DNA of 64,000 nucleotides from CAYMAI01 sp964388445 (GTDB lineage Bacteria > 4484-113 > JAGGVC01), in the NCBI GenBank assembly GCA_964388445.1, contig CAYMAI010000001.1:62001-126000 (forward strand), given 5' to 3'. Below the pieces are notes generated by a model. The model was not told the DNA's origin, ran no database searches, and was given only the letters and a program-made list of their open reading frames with translations. Of this stretch, positions 32,068 through 40,125 are shown in pieces. A program made the position numbers and the translations under genes. How positions within the stretch are numbered: the stretch's first letter is position 1; every line of letters begins with the position of its first letter.

Positions 32068-33687
32068 TCAAATGTAAACCGCCCCCCGAACGCCGCCGAA
32101 TGGATTGGCGTCAAATGCGGGCTTGGTTGAAATCGATCCGATATCTTCGTCGGAATTCTTGAAATTTCGATTGCCGTAACCGGCAAACTCCCGCGGTTCT
32201 CCGCCGCCCGTTCCGATTTCCACGTTTAATTGCGCATCCCCGAATCCCTGGGATTCAAGAGCGGCACGCAATGCGGACAACTGATGCTCTATGGCGTCGC
32301 GAGAAATCGCGTTTGCAACGATAAGCGTAACCGATAATGAAGAACCCGCGATTTCGATTCGCGAAGTAATGGGGCCGAGATGCGGCGGATCGGTTTCCAT
32401 CACGACTAGCCTGCCGGTTTGCCCGAAAGCCTTCATATCGACTATTTGTTCCATTACTATTCGCGGAATATCGCCAAGCTTGACGCTGGCAAGCTGCGAA
32501 GCCGCTTTGGCGTTCGGCGTCGGGGCTAGCCGCACATCTGCGGCCTGCATGGAACTGGCGTCGCCCGGCTCGTCGATTGCAAGAATTTGCGGTGTCAAAG
32601 TCGCGAGCGGACGATTTGTTTTCGAGGATTCACTGCCAATTGAGGCGAGAAACGCGGAGGTACTGCCGGAATTTGCGGGACGTGCCGACTGGTTTTCAGC
32701 CGTTAAGGGGAGGTCCCGAATTGGCGCCCCCTCGTCATTGATCGTTCCCGGCATTAACTGCAGCATTGGGCTCTTTTGCGTTTGCGTGCTTGTGGGCTGC
32801 ATTGAAGACTGGCTCGCGTTTGCCGGATTCCCTACTTCGATATTTACGGTTTGATTAGGCGGGAGCGCGTGTTTAAGCTGGTTACGCGCATCTCCCGGAA
32901 AAACTAATTCCGGTGGAGGTAACACAAATTTTAAAACAGAAAGATTGGCAGCGGTGTTCAATGCCGCATTTCGAGTTTGGATATCCGAGTTAACGAAACC
33001 CGTGGCGCCCTGCTTCTGTATCGTGCCATTGGCGGCGGTATTCGCGTCGAGCGCTGCTTCCAAAATTTCTGCCGGAATAGCCAGTGATGAGCCGGCCTGA
33101 AGAATCGAAATTGTTAATTTTCCGCCGATACTTCCAGCGCGCGTTTCAAGCGAAACGGAAAAAGTATGCTCGCTTGCGTCGTTCGTCCCAAGGTAACTAA
33201 CCGACAACAGCCCTTTGCCAAGTCCGGTTTCGACGGGAATTAAAAGCGGTTTCGCTTCGCTCGACGCCGATACTAGTCTGCCAAGAAAAGAATTAATCTT
33301 TTCAATGTTCAGGTTGCGTTCGATCGCGGAAGGCGATGAATCCAATGAACCGGCATTGAGAGCGCGCGCGAATAGTTCGCGAAGAGCAGCCACCAGTTCT
33401 TCTTCAAGTCCAAGCCCCGAAAAAGAGCCCGGTAATGAGCCGCTTTTAATCTCGGATGTTTCCTCCTTGGCGGACAGGCCGAATCTCAGCCTTGTGCCGT
33501 CCGCCGCGGTCCAGTCCCATCCACTATTTTCGATTCCGCGATTGTTGCCGCCTGTGTGCAAGCCGCGAATAACTGCATCCGCGAGAGCGAGTGCAAATTC
33601 TTCCGGGTTTCCTGCGCCGCCGCCGCCGATATATCCCGGTGCGCCGCTCGGCGGAGAGACGGCAATCGCTTGAATAAACTGGTCCAT
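32068..33687 (-). CDS. fliK: Flagellar hook-length control protein FliK
   Basis: 539 residues. The C-terminal domain around residues 400-490 has the FliK pattern: RLVVMETDPPHLGPITSRIEI, then LSALRAALESQGFGDAQLNVEI. The N-terminal 390 residues are low-complexity, Ser/Ala/Pro/Gln-rich, as expected for the molecular-ruler half that is secreted and stretched during hook growth. An AAAGGAGGTGATG ribosome-binding site precedes ATG 33687. First gene of the sigma-28-like promoter at 33875-33902; followed by flgD with 12 bases between. Confidence 0.93.
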   Translation of the reverse strand: MDQFIQAIAVSPPSGAPGYIGGGGAGNPEEFALALADAVIRGLHTGGNNRGIENSGWDWTAADGTRLRFGLSAKEETSEIKSGSLPGSFSGLGLEEELVAALRELFARALNAGSLDSSPSAIERNLNIEKINSFLGRLVSASSEAKPLLIPVETGLGKGLLSVSYLGTNDASEHTFSVSLETRAGSIGGKLTISILQAGSSLAIPAEILEAALDANTAANGTIQKQGATGFVNSDIQTRNAALNTAANLSVLKFVLPPPELVFPGDARNQLKHALPPNQTVNIEVGNPANASQSSMQPTSTQTQKSPMLQLMPGTINDEGAPIRDLPLTAENQSARPANSGSTSAFLASIGSESSKTNRPLATLTPQILAIDEPGDASSMQAADVRLAPTPNAKAASQLASVKLGDIPRIVMEQIVDMKAFGQTGRLVVMETDPPHLGPITSRIEIAGSSLSVTLIVANAISRDAIEHQLSALRAALESQGFGDAQLNVEIGTGGGEPREFAGYGNRNFKNSDEDIGSISTKPAFDANPFGGVRGAVYI

Positions 33688-33781
33688 TTCATCACCTCCT
33701 TTGCGTAAAGTAATTCTCGAAAGGCAGGGATTCTTTTTTCAAATGGAGCGGGTGCAAAATGCGCGGGCGTGCGGACGGCCA

Positions 33782-33832
33782 TCGCGTCCCTGCGATTAAT
33801 CTCAATCCGATTATCCAGTCGCGTCCCTGCGA
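33782..33832 (-). repeat. 14-base duplicated hairpin element in the fliK leader
   Basis: Minus strand: TCGCAGGGACGCGA occurs twice, at 33782-33795 and 33819-33832. Each copy can fold as a TCGC/GCGA stem with AGGGAC in the loop. They lie in the 180-base leader between the sigma-28-like promoter and fliK. In the small open frame that runs through this leader (starting at 33842) the two copies are read in different frames, so conservation is at the DNA or RNA level. Confidence 0.7.
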
Positions 33833-33874
33833 CCGCGTTCATAACTTACCCCGATGCGTCGTAACGCAATTAAC

Positions 33875-33902
33875 TTATCGGCAGTCCGTCGCCGGCACTT
33901 GA
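33875..33902 (-). promoter_or_regulatory. Sigma-28 (FliA)-type promoter upstream of fliK
   Basis: Minus strand: TCAAGTGC, 12 bases, GCCGATAA. The -10 is identical to the FliA consensus and the -35 matches the TCAAG variant. The same geometry occurs at 37136-37163. Transcription should start near 33868, giving a leader of about 180 bases before fliK. Confidence 0.82.
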
Positions 33903-33932
33903 GCCGGCGCTTTTTACACCTTCAGCCGGACA

Positions 33933-34442
33933 TTATTCTTCCGGTTCGGTTGCGGCTTGCGGCTCGGCGTCGGAGATCAAGTCTCCAAGCAAAGATTGGG
34001 CGGATGTTGCATCCAGCTTTTCAAGCATCCTCGCCAGTTTCCAGTCGCTCGCCGCGCCTCTGATAAAAGCCTGCCCTTCCGCGCCGATTGCGGAATATAT
34101 TTGCGAAAGCGCCTTCGAATTCGTCAATTCGACGGTATTTACAGCCTTTGCCCGTGCAATTTCTGAATCCTCGATAGCCGCGCCGGCAACAGCCGAATAC
34201 CCACCCGCGATACCGGCAGATATTTGGTCTTCAAACTGCGATAGCGCCGAAAGCGAAGTCGTGTTGAAGTAAACAGCTGTTTGAGCGCGGCGCCTTTCTT
34301 CTTCTGCGGTTTTGCCTTTAAGCGTAAATTCGTACCCGGCAAGTCCCAAGAACGCCGCCGTGCTGATTACGAGAAAAAGCACAAGTTGAAGCCTAGTTGG
34401 GAAAACTTCGATAACTCCGTTTGTCGTGCCTTTTTGCTGCAT
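33933..34442 (-). CDS. Membrane-anchored protein of unknown function in the flagellar block
   Basis: 169 residues: short cytoplasmic head, one helix (LQLVLFLVISTAAFLGLAGYEF), then a charged probable coiled coil (KGKTAEEERRRAQTAVYF) and an Ala/Ser-rich helical region. The topology resembles the start of a sensory or methyl-accepting protein but no HAMP or signalling domain follows. ATG 34442 is preferred for the GGGAAG ribosome-binding site five bases upstream. It is the last gene of the sigma-28-driven group with the Maf protein, so I infer a motility-linked role. Confidence 0.72.
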   Translation of the reverse strand: MQQKGTTNGVIEVFPTRLQLVLFLVISTAAFLGLAGYEFTLKGKTAEEERRRAQTAVYFNTTSLSALSQFEDQISAGIAGGYSAVAGAAIEDSEIARAKAVNTVELTNSKALSQIYSAIGAEGQAFIRGAASDWKLARMLEKLDATSAQSLLGDLISDAEPQAATEPEE

Positions 34443-34465
34443 TTTGGCTTCCCGCATTTACCGGC

Positions 34466-36418
34466 TTACGCCCCGCCCGCCGCGGCGGTTACTTTCATTC
34501 CTTGCCGTTCGATTTCGTCCCGCAGTTCGTCGCGTGCGTTTTCGAACAGCGGCAAAAGTTGCGCGCCCGTCGTCGCGCATGTCGCGAAGAGGACCCCGAA
34601 CGCGTCGTTCATCTGCAAAAGCGCAGGCTTATCGACTTTGCCTTCTTCGAGGACAATCTCCTTTAGCCGGGAGAAATACTTATATAGACCCGCCTGATTG
34701 AGCATTTCCAGAAACGGTTTCGCTTCGACAAGGCCGTCGATTTCCTTTCTGAGCTTTACCATTTTGTTATATACGTCGCGCACGTCCTGGGCGTATGGGT
34801 CCTCGGTCTCGACCAATTCGCCGAGCTTTTTGGAATACTCATACCCTTTGCTCGACGCTTTGAGGAGCCGCCTGAACTCGCCGATGAGATCGTCCATTTC
34901 GCTTGCCAAATACGGCAGCCTGAATCCGTTTCCTTGCGAATGCGCTTCCGCAAGCATGCCTGCGATGTCGAATTCGCCCTTAAGGTTTTCGTCGATAGCT
35001 TCGCGGAATGTGGCGATTTCGACGTTTTCGCTTTTCAAAATTCCGCCCTCTGTCGCGTTTACAATCTTTCTGCCATGCGGCTCGGCGAATCGTCTCAAAA
35101 GAAACTCGCAGTAAGCGAACATCTGACGGTTTGTAAACACTTCGTTGCCGTAAATATCCGTTCTCGAAATTACTTTCTGGTTTTTCTTGACGAAATCCTC
35201 GACCGACATATCCTTGCCGTCGTCGTCTTCGAAATACGTGCCCTTGACGTATGTTCTGCCCCAGCTGAACGCCAAGTCTTGCCCGATGAAGATAATCGGG
35301 TCGCACCCCATTTGAAGCACGATGTCGTATGCAATCGTCGCAACGCTGCCCCAAACGTTAACGTGCCCGACGTCGATGCGCGAATCGAACCAAGCGAAAA
35401 ACCGCGTGCCGAACGAGCAGAAAAATCTGCCGCCCGCCCATTCGCTTACTGTTTTCGGCGGCGCCTGCGGGTCGCATATTAAAATCGTCTCCGGCAGCCG
35501 CACGCCTTTGAGGTGTTTATAGTTCGCCTCTTGAGGGTCGCCGGTCGCCACTATGTGAGGCGTGATTCCCATTTTCATCAGCGGTTTTACCGCCGTGTCC
35601 ACCGCGCAGATTACTCCGCGGTTTCGGATTTCTTTAAGCAGATGCGCGTTCTTGCTCAGGCTCGGCCCCGCGCTGACCACGATTCCGGGAACGCCGGCGA
35701 ATTTGCCGCGCAGATTGTTGAACACGGGGTCTTTGACAAGATACTTGAAATTGATCAGCGAATTCTGCGTATAAGCCTGTCCCATCGCCATCATCGTTTG
35801 AAAGTTGCCCGCAACTTGCAGCAGCTGCGCGCGAAGCTTGATCATATATTCGTTCATCACCGGCTTCAGCGGCGTATCCGAATAGTATTCCCATTCGATT
35901 ACATGCAGCCCTTTGAACTTCATAAGGTCGAACAGGCGGCCGATTGAATCCCCGGCATGCTCCACGTTACCCGACGCCACGATGGTAAGCTTCTGATGGC
36001 TGAGCACGACCGATTGGTCTCGCGCCGACATTGCGAGGTAAAAAACCTCCTCGCTTGCTTCCGCGATAACCAGAGTCGAATCCGGAGGCAAATGAAGCAT
36101 CAATTCGTCAACGTGATATCCCATGCCGAATCCGATAACCGCATAGAAATTCCGCTCGCCGAATTCGGGCCGGTGTTTTTCGATTATCTGCGCCGCTTCG
36201 CGAACCGGCTCGTACCGGCTCGACAGCGCAATCGGCTTTCCGGTGTCGCCAACCAGCTCGATAACCGGCGCGCCGGATTTCGCGGATGTCAGCCGGGCGG
36301 TCCATCCTTTGGGCAATGATACGGAACTGCCGGTCGAGTGACGCGCCGAAAGCCGCGCCGCAAGGTCCGGGTTGACGGTTTCGAGCATTTTCAGGTTTTT
36401 TTCGAAATATTCGCTCAT
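34466..36418 (-). CDS. Maf-type (DUF115) flagellin glycosyltransferase
   Basis: 650 residues. The central DUF115 region has GIVVSAGPSLSKNAHLLKEI, GVICAVDTAVKPLMKMGITP, VATGDPQEANYKHL and a C-terminal IIFIGQDLAFSWGRTYVKGT, the pattern of motility accessory factor proteins (MptE-like fold). Family members transfer nonulosonic acids such as pseudaminic or legionaminic acid to flagellin. The N-terminal 200 residues (YAVIGFGMGYHVDELMLHL) form the Rossmann-like half. Neither in-frame start (ATG 36418, TTG 36427) has a ribosome-binding site. Its place behind a sigma-28-like promoter supports a late flagellar role. Confidence 0.9.
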   Translation of the reverse strand: MSEYFEKNLKMLETVNPDLAARLSARHSTGSSVSLPKGWTARLTSAKSGAPVIELVGDTGKPIALSSRYEPVREAAQIIEKHRPEFGERNFYAVIGFGMGYHVDELMLHLPPDSTLVIAEASEEVFYLAMSARDQSVVLSHQKLTIVASGNVEHAGDSIGRLFDLMKFKGLHVIEWEYYSDTPLKPVMNEYMIKLRAQLLQVAGNFQTMMAMGQAYTQNSLINFKYLVKDPVFNNLRGKFAGVPGIVVSAGPSLSKNAHLLKEIRNRGVICAVDTAVKPLMKMGITPHIVATGDPQEANYKHLKGVRLPETILICDPQAPPKTVSEWAGGRFFCSFGTRFFAWFDSRIDVGHVNVWGSVATIAYDIVLQMGCDPIIFIGQDLAFSWGRTYVKGTYFEDDDGKDMSVEDFVKKNQKVISRTDIYGNEVFTNRQMFAYCEFLLRRFAEPHGRKIVNATEGGILKSENVEIATFREAIDENLKGEFDIAGMLAEAHSQGNGFRLPYLASEMDDLIGEFRRLLKASSKGYEYSKKLGELVETEDPYAQDVRDVYNKMVKLRKEIDGLVEAKPFLEMLNQAGLYKYFSRLKEIVLEEGKVDKPALLQMNDAFGVLFATCATTGAQLLPLFENARDELRDEIERQGMKVTAAAGGA

Positions 36419-36461
36419 ATTGTTCAATTCAAGCTGAAATGAAGCCGGGCGAAATGAGGCA

Positions 36462-37112
36462 TCAAGCGGTCGCCTGCATTTCGGTCATTCGCTTAAGCAA
36501 GGTTTTAACTTCGGCTTCCCAGGTTTCAAGCCTCGGCGCCAGTTCGTACTCCAAAATATCCGCAACCGCAGCGTGGTCGCCGTATTGTTGTGCCTGAGCC
36601 AGAGCTACCACCTGTTCACGCACGGATTCGATAATTTCGAAACTCGCAAGGTTGCCGTGCCCGTTTGCGCCGTTCAAAAGAAAATCGTCTCCTCCCGCAA
36701 TGAATACGCGGTCGATAGCCGTAAGCAACTCGATATACCAACCAAGGTATGGCGCAACGTCGCCGATTAGTCCGTATCCACGCTCGAAATTGCCCGTCCG
36801 GATTTCACCCGCGCCGTCGAGCACGTCAAGTTTGATGCTTGGAACGAGTTCGCAGGCGGTTTTGAGTCCTTCCGCGGCAATATCCACTATTCGCCGTGTA
36901 TAAAATTCCACGATTTCGAGCTTTTCAAGCGGCTCGGCGCCGATTTCCCTTTCGTGATCTTCCGTCACGTCTTCGCCGTCCACGACAACGCGATAAATGA
37001 CTTCCGATGACGGAATCGAATGCAGGGAAAGATGCACGATCAAGTCGCCGTACGTCTTTACAGAATCGAAATCGAGCGAAAGCTCGGAAAAATTGAGCAT
37101 TACCTTGGCCAT
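36462..37112 (-). CDS. Unknown protein of the sigma-28 regulon
   Basis: 216 residues, no signal peptide or membrane helix, so cytoplasmic. The N-terminal 70 residues may form a small ubiquitin-like or ThiS-like beta fold (VIYRVVVDGEDVTEDH, LEKLEIVEFYT); the remainder is helical (IIESVREQVVALAQAQQYGD, LETWEAEVKTLLKRM). ATG 37112 is chosen because GGAGGA precedes it and the sigma-28-like promoter ends 23 bases upstream; the longer frame to 37181 would contain that promoter. First gene of a group with the Maf glycosyltransferase. Could be a flagellin chaperone or glycosylation partner; no family recognised. Confidence 0.78.
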   Translation of the reverse strand: MAKVMLNFSELSLDFDSVKTYGDLIVHLSLHSIPSSEVIYRVVVDGEDVTEDHEREIGAEPLEKLEIVEFYTRRIVDIAAEGLKTACELVPSIKLDVLDGAGEIRTGNFERGYGLIGDVAPYLGWYIELLTAIDRVFIAGGDDFLLNGANGHGNLASFEIIESVREQVVALAQAQQYGDHAAVADILEYELAPRLETWEAEVKTLLKRMTEMQATA

Positions 37113-37135
37113 GCGTCCTCCGAAAGCCGACAATT

Positions 37136-37163
37136 TTATCGGCAGCTTGAGACCGCGGCTTGA
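37136..37163 (-). promoter_or_regulatory. Sigma-28 (FliA)-type promoter upstream of the Maf group
   Basis: Minus strand: TCAAGCCG, 12 bases, GCCGATAA. Same -10 and same spacing as the fliK promoter. It lies 23 bases before ATG 37112. Confidence 0.8.
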
Positions 37164-37192
37164 CATCGTCAGCACATCCAATAAGGCCGAGC

Positions 37193-37750
37193 TTACGGAA
37201 AGTGCCGCGTTAACATTATTCTTGAAATGATTATTAGGAGTATCGGATATGCGACTCCAAGGACTATCAGTACGGCGAAGGTGCGCCTAAGAAGCGCTTG
37301 AACCGGATGCCCGTCCTTGTACCAACCGGAATAAACCGAGAACATCGCAGCCGAAAATTGCGCGGTCACCGCAAGAATCGCTATCAATCCCAGAGGTATT
37401 GCGATTACCGCTCCTGACACGCACATAAAGGCGGAAAACAGGGTCAAGAAAATGGAAAACCAAAATACCGAAAAATAACGAAACAAAAGCGCGCTTTGCA
37501 AGGCGGTCATTTTGTCCGCAATTTCCGCATCGCGGCTTTCTCGCTGAGCTTCGACGAGCGCCGTCTTGTCCATCCTTTCTTCGGCGTCGGCGGCCTTTAC
37601 TTGCGCGACTTCGGCGGCCTTGCGCGCAATCTCTCCCTCCGCTCCTATTTTCTCCGCGGCCGCAATCAGCCATCTCGTGGCAGCGTACCAGCCCGCGGCA
37701 GTAAACACGAGAAACGCAAGCGGAATGAATCTGTCTGCAATGCCTTCCAC
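37193..37750 (-). CDS. Membrane protein with central coiled coil, unknown function
   Basis: 185 residues: an N-terminal helix (FIPLAFLVFTAAGWYAATRWL), a charged Ala/Glu/Lys coiled coil (about 35-80), then three hydrophobic helices (YFSVFWFSIFLTLFSAFMCV, GAVIAIPLGLIAILAVTAQF, FAVLIVLGVAYPILLIII). No family recognised. The GTG start lies exactly six bases after an extended -10 box (TGA-TAGAAT) with no spaced ribosome-binding site, so it is probably read from a leaderless mRNA. It diverges from the site-2 protease gene. Confidence 0.75.
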   Translation of the reverse strand: MEGIADRFIPLAFLVFTAAGWYAATRWLIAAAEKIGAEGEIARKAAEVAQVKAADAEERMDKTALVEAQRESRDAEIADKMTALQSALLFRYFSVFWFSIFLTLFSAFMCVSGAVIAIPLGLIAILAVTAQFSAAMFSVYSGWYKDGHPVQALLRRTFAVLIVLGVAYPILLIIISRIMLTRHFP

Positions 37751-37756
37751 GCTCCG

Positions 37757-37765
37757 ATTCTATCA
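37757..37765 (-). promoter_or_regulatory. Extended -10 promoter, leaderless type
   Basis: Minus strand: TGA then TAGAAT, then six bases (CGGAGC), then the GTG start of the membrane protein. Predicted transcription start equals the start codon. Confidence 0.6.
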
Positions 37766-37837
37766 TCAGGCCACATTCAATGTGCCGTGCGAATACAAAT
37801 TCGCCCGCGCCCTATACGGCTGTTGAAGCGGGATGCG

Positions 37838-37846
37838 TGATACAAT
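37838..37846 (+). promoter_or_regulatory. Extended -10 promoter of the site-2 protease/scpA pair
   Basis: TGA then TACAAT, eight bases before the in-frame GTG at 37855. Spacing allows a leaderless or nearly leaderless transcript. Confidence 0.5.
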
Positions 37847-37854
37847 TCGCCGCT

Positions 37855-38520
37855 GTGACTGGCGGCTACGGCACTTGGGACTACATCTGGCTTGGTCTCG
37901 TATTCCTCAGCGCGATTATCCTCCATGAAATCGCGCACGGCTTCGTCGCGCTTAAGTTCGGCGACGACACGGCGAAGCGCGCGGGCAGGCTAACGCTCAA
38001 TCCGATTCCGCACATGGATTTCCTCGGCACGATTTTCCTGATTATCGTCCTTACGACGGGGTTCGGCATCGGTTGGGCGAAGCCCGTTCCGGTCAATCCG
38101 CGCAGGTTCAGAAAACTTAGACCCGGACTTTTTTGGGTCGCCGCCGCGGGACCGCTCACGAACGTAGCTCTCGCCATTTTCAGCCTGCTTCTCGCGGTGC
38201 TGTACGTCAAGCGCATTATCGCGTTTCCCGGCATTGATACGCTTATCCAAAGCATGTTCTTTTTAAATTTGCTTCTCGCCACGTTCAACATGGTGCCTAT
38301 CCCGCCGCTCGACGGAAGCCGCATAGTGTCGAGCTTTCTATCGTTCAAGGCGATGGCCGCGTACAACAGCGTCGAAAGGTACGGCATCTTTATAATCGTC
38401 GCGCTTTTGCTCATTCCGATTCCGTTTATTGGCCAGCCTCCGCTCAGAATCGTCCTTGGTTATATGGTTGGGAAATACGCCGCAATTTTCGAAAACTTTA
38501 TTAGTTGGGTGGCGGCATGA
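37855..38520 (+). CDS. Site-2 protease family (M50) membrane metallopeptidase
   Basis: 221 residues from GTG 37855. The zinc site HEIAH (His24, Glu25, His28) lies in the first membrane helix and the third ligand is in NMVPIPPLDGSR near residue 155. Short group of S2P homologues without a PDZ domain, of the kind often encoded next to scpA. It cleaves membrane-embedded substrates; target unknown. Frame is open upstream to 37780, but those residues are hydrophilic and non-conserved and the promoter lies inside them. Four-base overlap with scpA. Confidence 0.93.
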   Translation: MTGGYGTWDYIWLGLVFLSAIILHEIAHGFVALKFGDDTAKRAGRLTLNPIPHMDFLGTIFLIIVLTTGFGIGWAKPVPVNPRRFRKLRPGLFWVAAAGPLTNVALAIFSLLLAVLYVKRIIAFPGIDTLIQSMFFLNLLLATFNMVPIPPLDGSRIVSSFLSFKAMAAYNSVERYGIFIIVALLLIPIPFIGQPPLRIVLGYMVGKYAAIFENFISWVAA

Positions 38521-39245
38521 CGCTGGAACTTACGCTTGGCGACATCGAATTTACCGGCCCGCTAGACCTGCTTTTGAAACTCGTTCGCCGAAACGAAATG
38601 GACATCGCGCGCATAAACGTCAGCCTTATATGCGACCAATTCGTATCATACGTCGAAGAGCATAAACTAACCGAACTCGATGAAGGTTACAGTTTTCTCG
38701 TTCTCGCCGCGACCCTGCTGGAAATTAAAAGCCGAATGCTGCTTCCGAAATCCAAAACGGGCGATGAAGAAATCGAAGACGATGACGCGGCGATGAGCGC
38801 GGAAGACATGACTCGCGAACTTGCGATGCGCCTGAGCGTGTACGAAAGTTTCCAGAACATAGCGAAAGAATTCGAATCGCGGCTTGCAGATATGAGCCGT
38901 TATCTTCCGGGCGGGATGCGCCGCGACTTCGAAAGTACGCTGGTTTTAAGCATGAAAGACCTCTCGCTTTACGACATCATGAACACTTTTCAAAAAGTGC
39001 TCGCGGAGCGAAAGGAATCCGGCTTCGAAATAGAGGCTACGGCGCGCCCGATAGAAGAAGTAATCGAAGAGCTACTTGCCGACAACCTACTTGCAAGCTC
39101 CGGCAGGCTGCTGTCCGAAATACTCGCGGGCCAACCGGGCGTTCTCGACCTAATCGTTACGTTTCTCGCAGTGCTCGAACTCATTGCAAACGGCAGTCTC
39201 GATTTCAAACCCGTAGACGGCGACGTGCTAATCGTAAGCGCGTGA
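38517..39245 (+). CDS. scpA: Segregation and condensation protein A
   Basis: 242 residues, a kleisin that bridges SMC heads in the condensin complex. The N-terminus FTGPLDLLLKLVRRNEMDIARI and YSFLVLAATLLEIKSRMLLP is diagnostic; the C-terminal winged helix includes VTFLAVLELIANGSL. scpB, its usual partner, is not adjacent. smc itself is encoded 900 bases away on the opposite strand, so two condensin genes share this region. Confidence 0.97.
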   Translation: MTLELTLGDIEFTGPLDLLLKLVRRNEMDIARINVSLICDQFVSYVEEHKLTELDEGYSFLVLAATLLEIKSRMLLPKSKTGDEEIEDDDAAMSAEDMTRELAMRLSVYESFQNIAKEFESRLADMSRYLPGGMRRDFESTLVLSMKDLSLYDIMNTFQKVLAERKESGFEIEATARPIEEVIEELLADNLLASSGRLLSEILAGQPGVLDLIVTFLAVLELIANGSLDFKPVDGDVLIVSA

Positions 39246-39409
39246 TTGCGATTGGCAATCAAAGAACATATTTGCTGATCAAACCTGGTTTATCCATTAT
39301 ATAACCGCGATCTTGCGAATTTAATAATCCGCGGGAAATTTTCGGGAATTCACTTATTGTGCTTAACAATTACCAATTTTCGCGGTAGCCTCTATAGCGA
39401 GGTGGGATT

Positions 39410-40066
39410 ATGTCTTTTGCAAAGTTCAGTTTTTTAATTGCATTTACTTTTGCCGCGTTGGCGGTTATCGCGGTGGCGCCTCTGGCCGAAAAGCAAGAGC
39501 AGGATGATGATGCCGTTAAGAAGCCCCGCTGGACATACGATGAAATTGTAGGGGACCCGGAGTTTCTGGGATATAGAAAAACTTGGCAGGTTACGATACT
39601 TTTGGCTTATTTCGGTGATAAGGGAACGATTCCCGATTATAAGCGATTGTATCCCTTTGATATGCTGAGCGCAACTTGGATTACAACCAAATATTATGCA
39701 TTCCCGAACAATATTGACGACGAACATAACGCCTGCCTTTTGCTAAATTGCGTGTTGAGTCCAAGTTTTGTCGCAGCCTTGCGCGATGATTCAGAAATTC
39801 AAATCTTTTTACCACAAGTATGTCGATATTATGTACCACTTCTTGGAGCCCAAAGAGATGACGGGCCAAACATTTGGATAAACTATATGAACGAACGGAT
39901 TCAGAGAAAACCAAAGAAGGAAGGCTACTACATACCCGACGTATCACTCGGCGTGATTGGGATTTTAAGCGATAAAGCTCCAGAAAAGTGTGGTTTCACC
40001 ACCAGTACAGGTTTTGCAATAAATTCCGAGCATTTTACTTTCGATTGGATTATTAATCGGGAGTAA
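39410..40066 (+). CDS. Exported or membrane-anchored orphan protein
   Basis: 218 residues. N-terminal hydrophobic segment SFAKFSFLIAFTFAALAVIAVAPL followed by an acidic stretch (EKQEQDDDAVKK). Two or more Cys pairs in the mature part (CLLLNCVL; VCRYYVP; KCGFTT). No known family. A GAGGTGGG ribosome-binding site precedes ATG 39410. The gene is visibly AT-richer than its neighbours scpA and smc, so it may be recently acquired. The 164-base gap before it holds only AT-rich sequence and a GATTGC/GCAATC hairpin right after scpA. Confidence 0.68.
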   Translation: MSFAKFSFLIAFTFAALAVIAVAPLAEKQEQDDDAVKKPRWTYDEIVGDPEFLGYRKTWQVTILLAYFGDKGTIPDYKRLYPFDMLSATWITTKYYAFPNNIDDEHNACLLLNCVLSPSFVAALRDDSEIQIFLPQVCRYYVPLLGAQRDDGPNIWINYMNERIQRKPKKEGYYIPDVSLGVIGILSDKAPEKCGFTTSTGFAINSEHFTFDWIINRE

Positions 40067-40125
40067 ACAACTTATGTAAGAATCCATGTTTGCATCCTTT
40101 CGCAGTCACAACTTAATTAAGGTTT

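Noticed and set aside
33486..33842. 118-residue minus-strand open frame with a good ribosome-binding site, overlapping fliK
   Set aside because: Most of it lies out of frame inside fliK, it has low-complexity Arg/Ala sequence there, and fliK has its own strong ribosome-binding site. I keep only the leader part as a possible short upstream peptide.
33890..33915. CGCCGGC/GCCGGCG hairpin followed by TTTTT on the plus strand
   Set aside because: It looks like a terminator, but no plus-strand gene precedes it, and its loop and right arm coincide with the -35 of the sigma-28-like promoter on the other strand.
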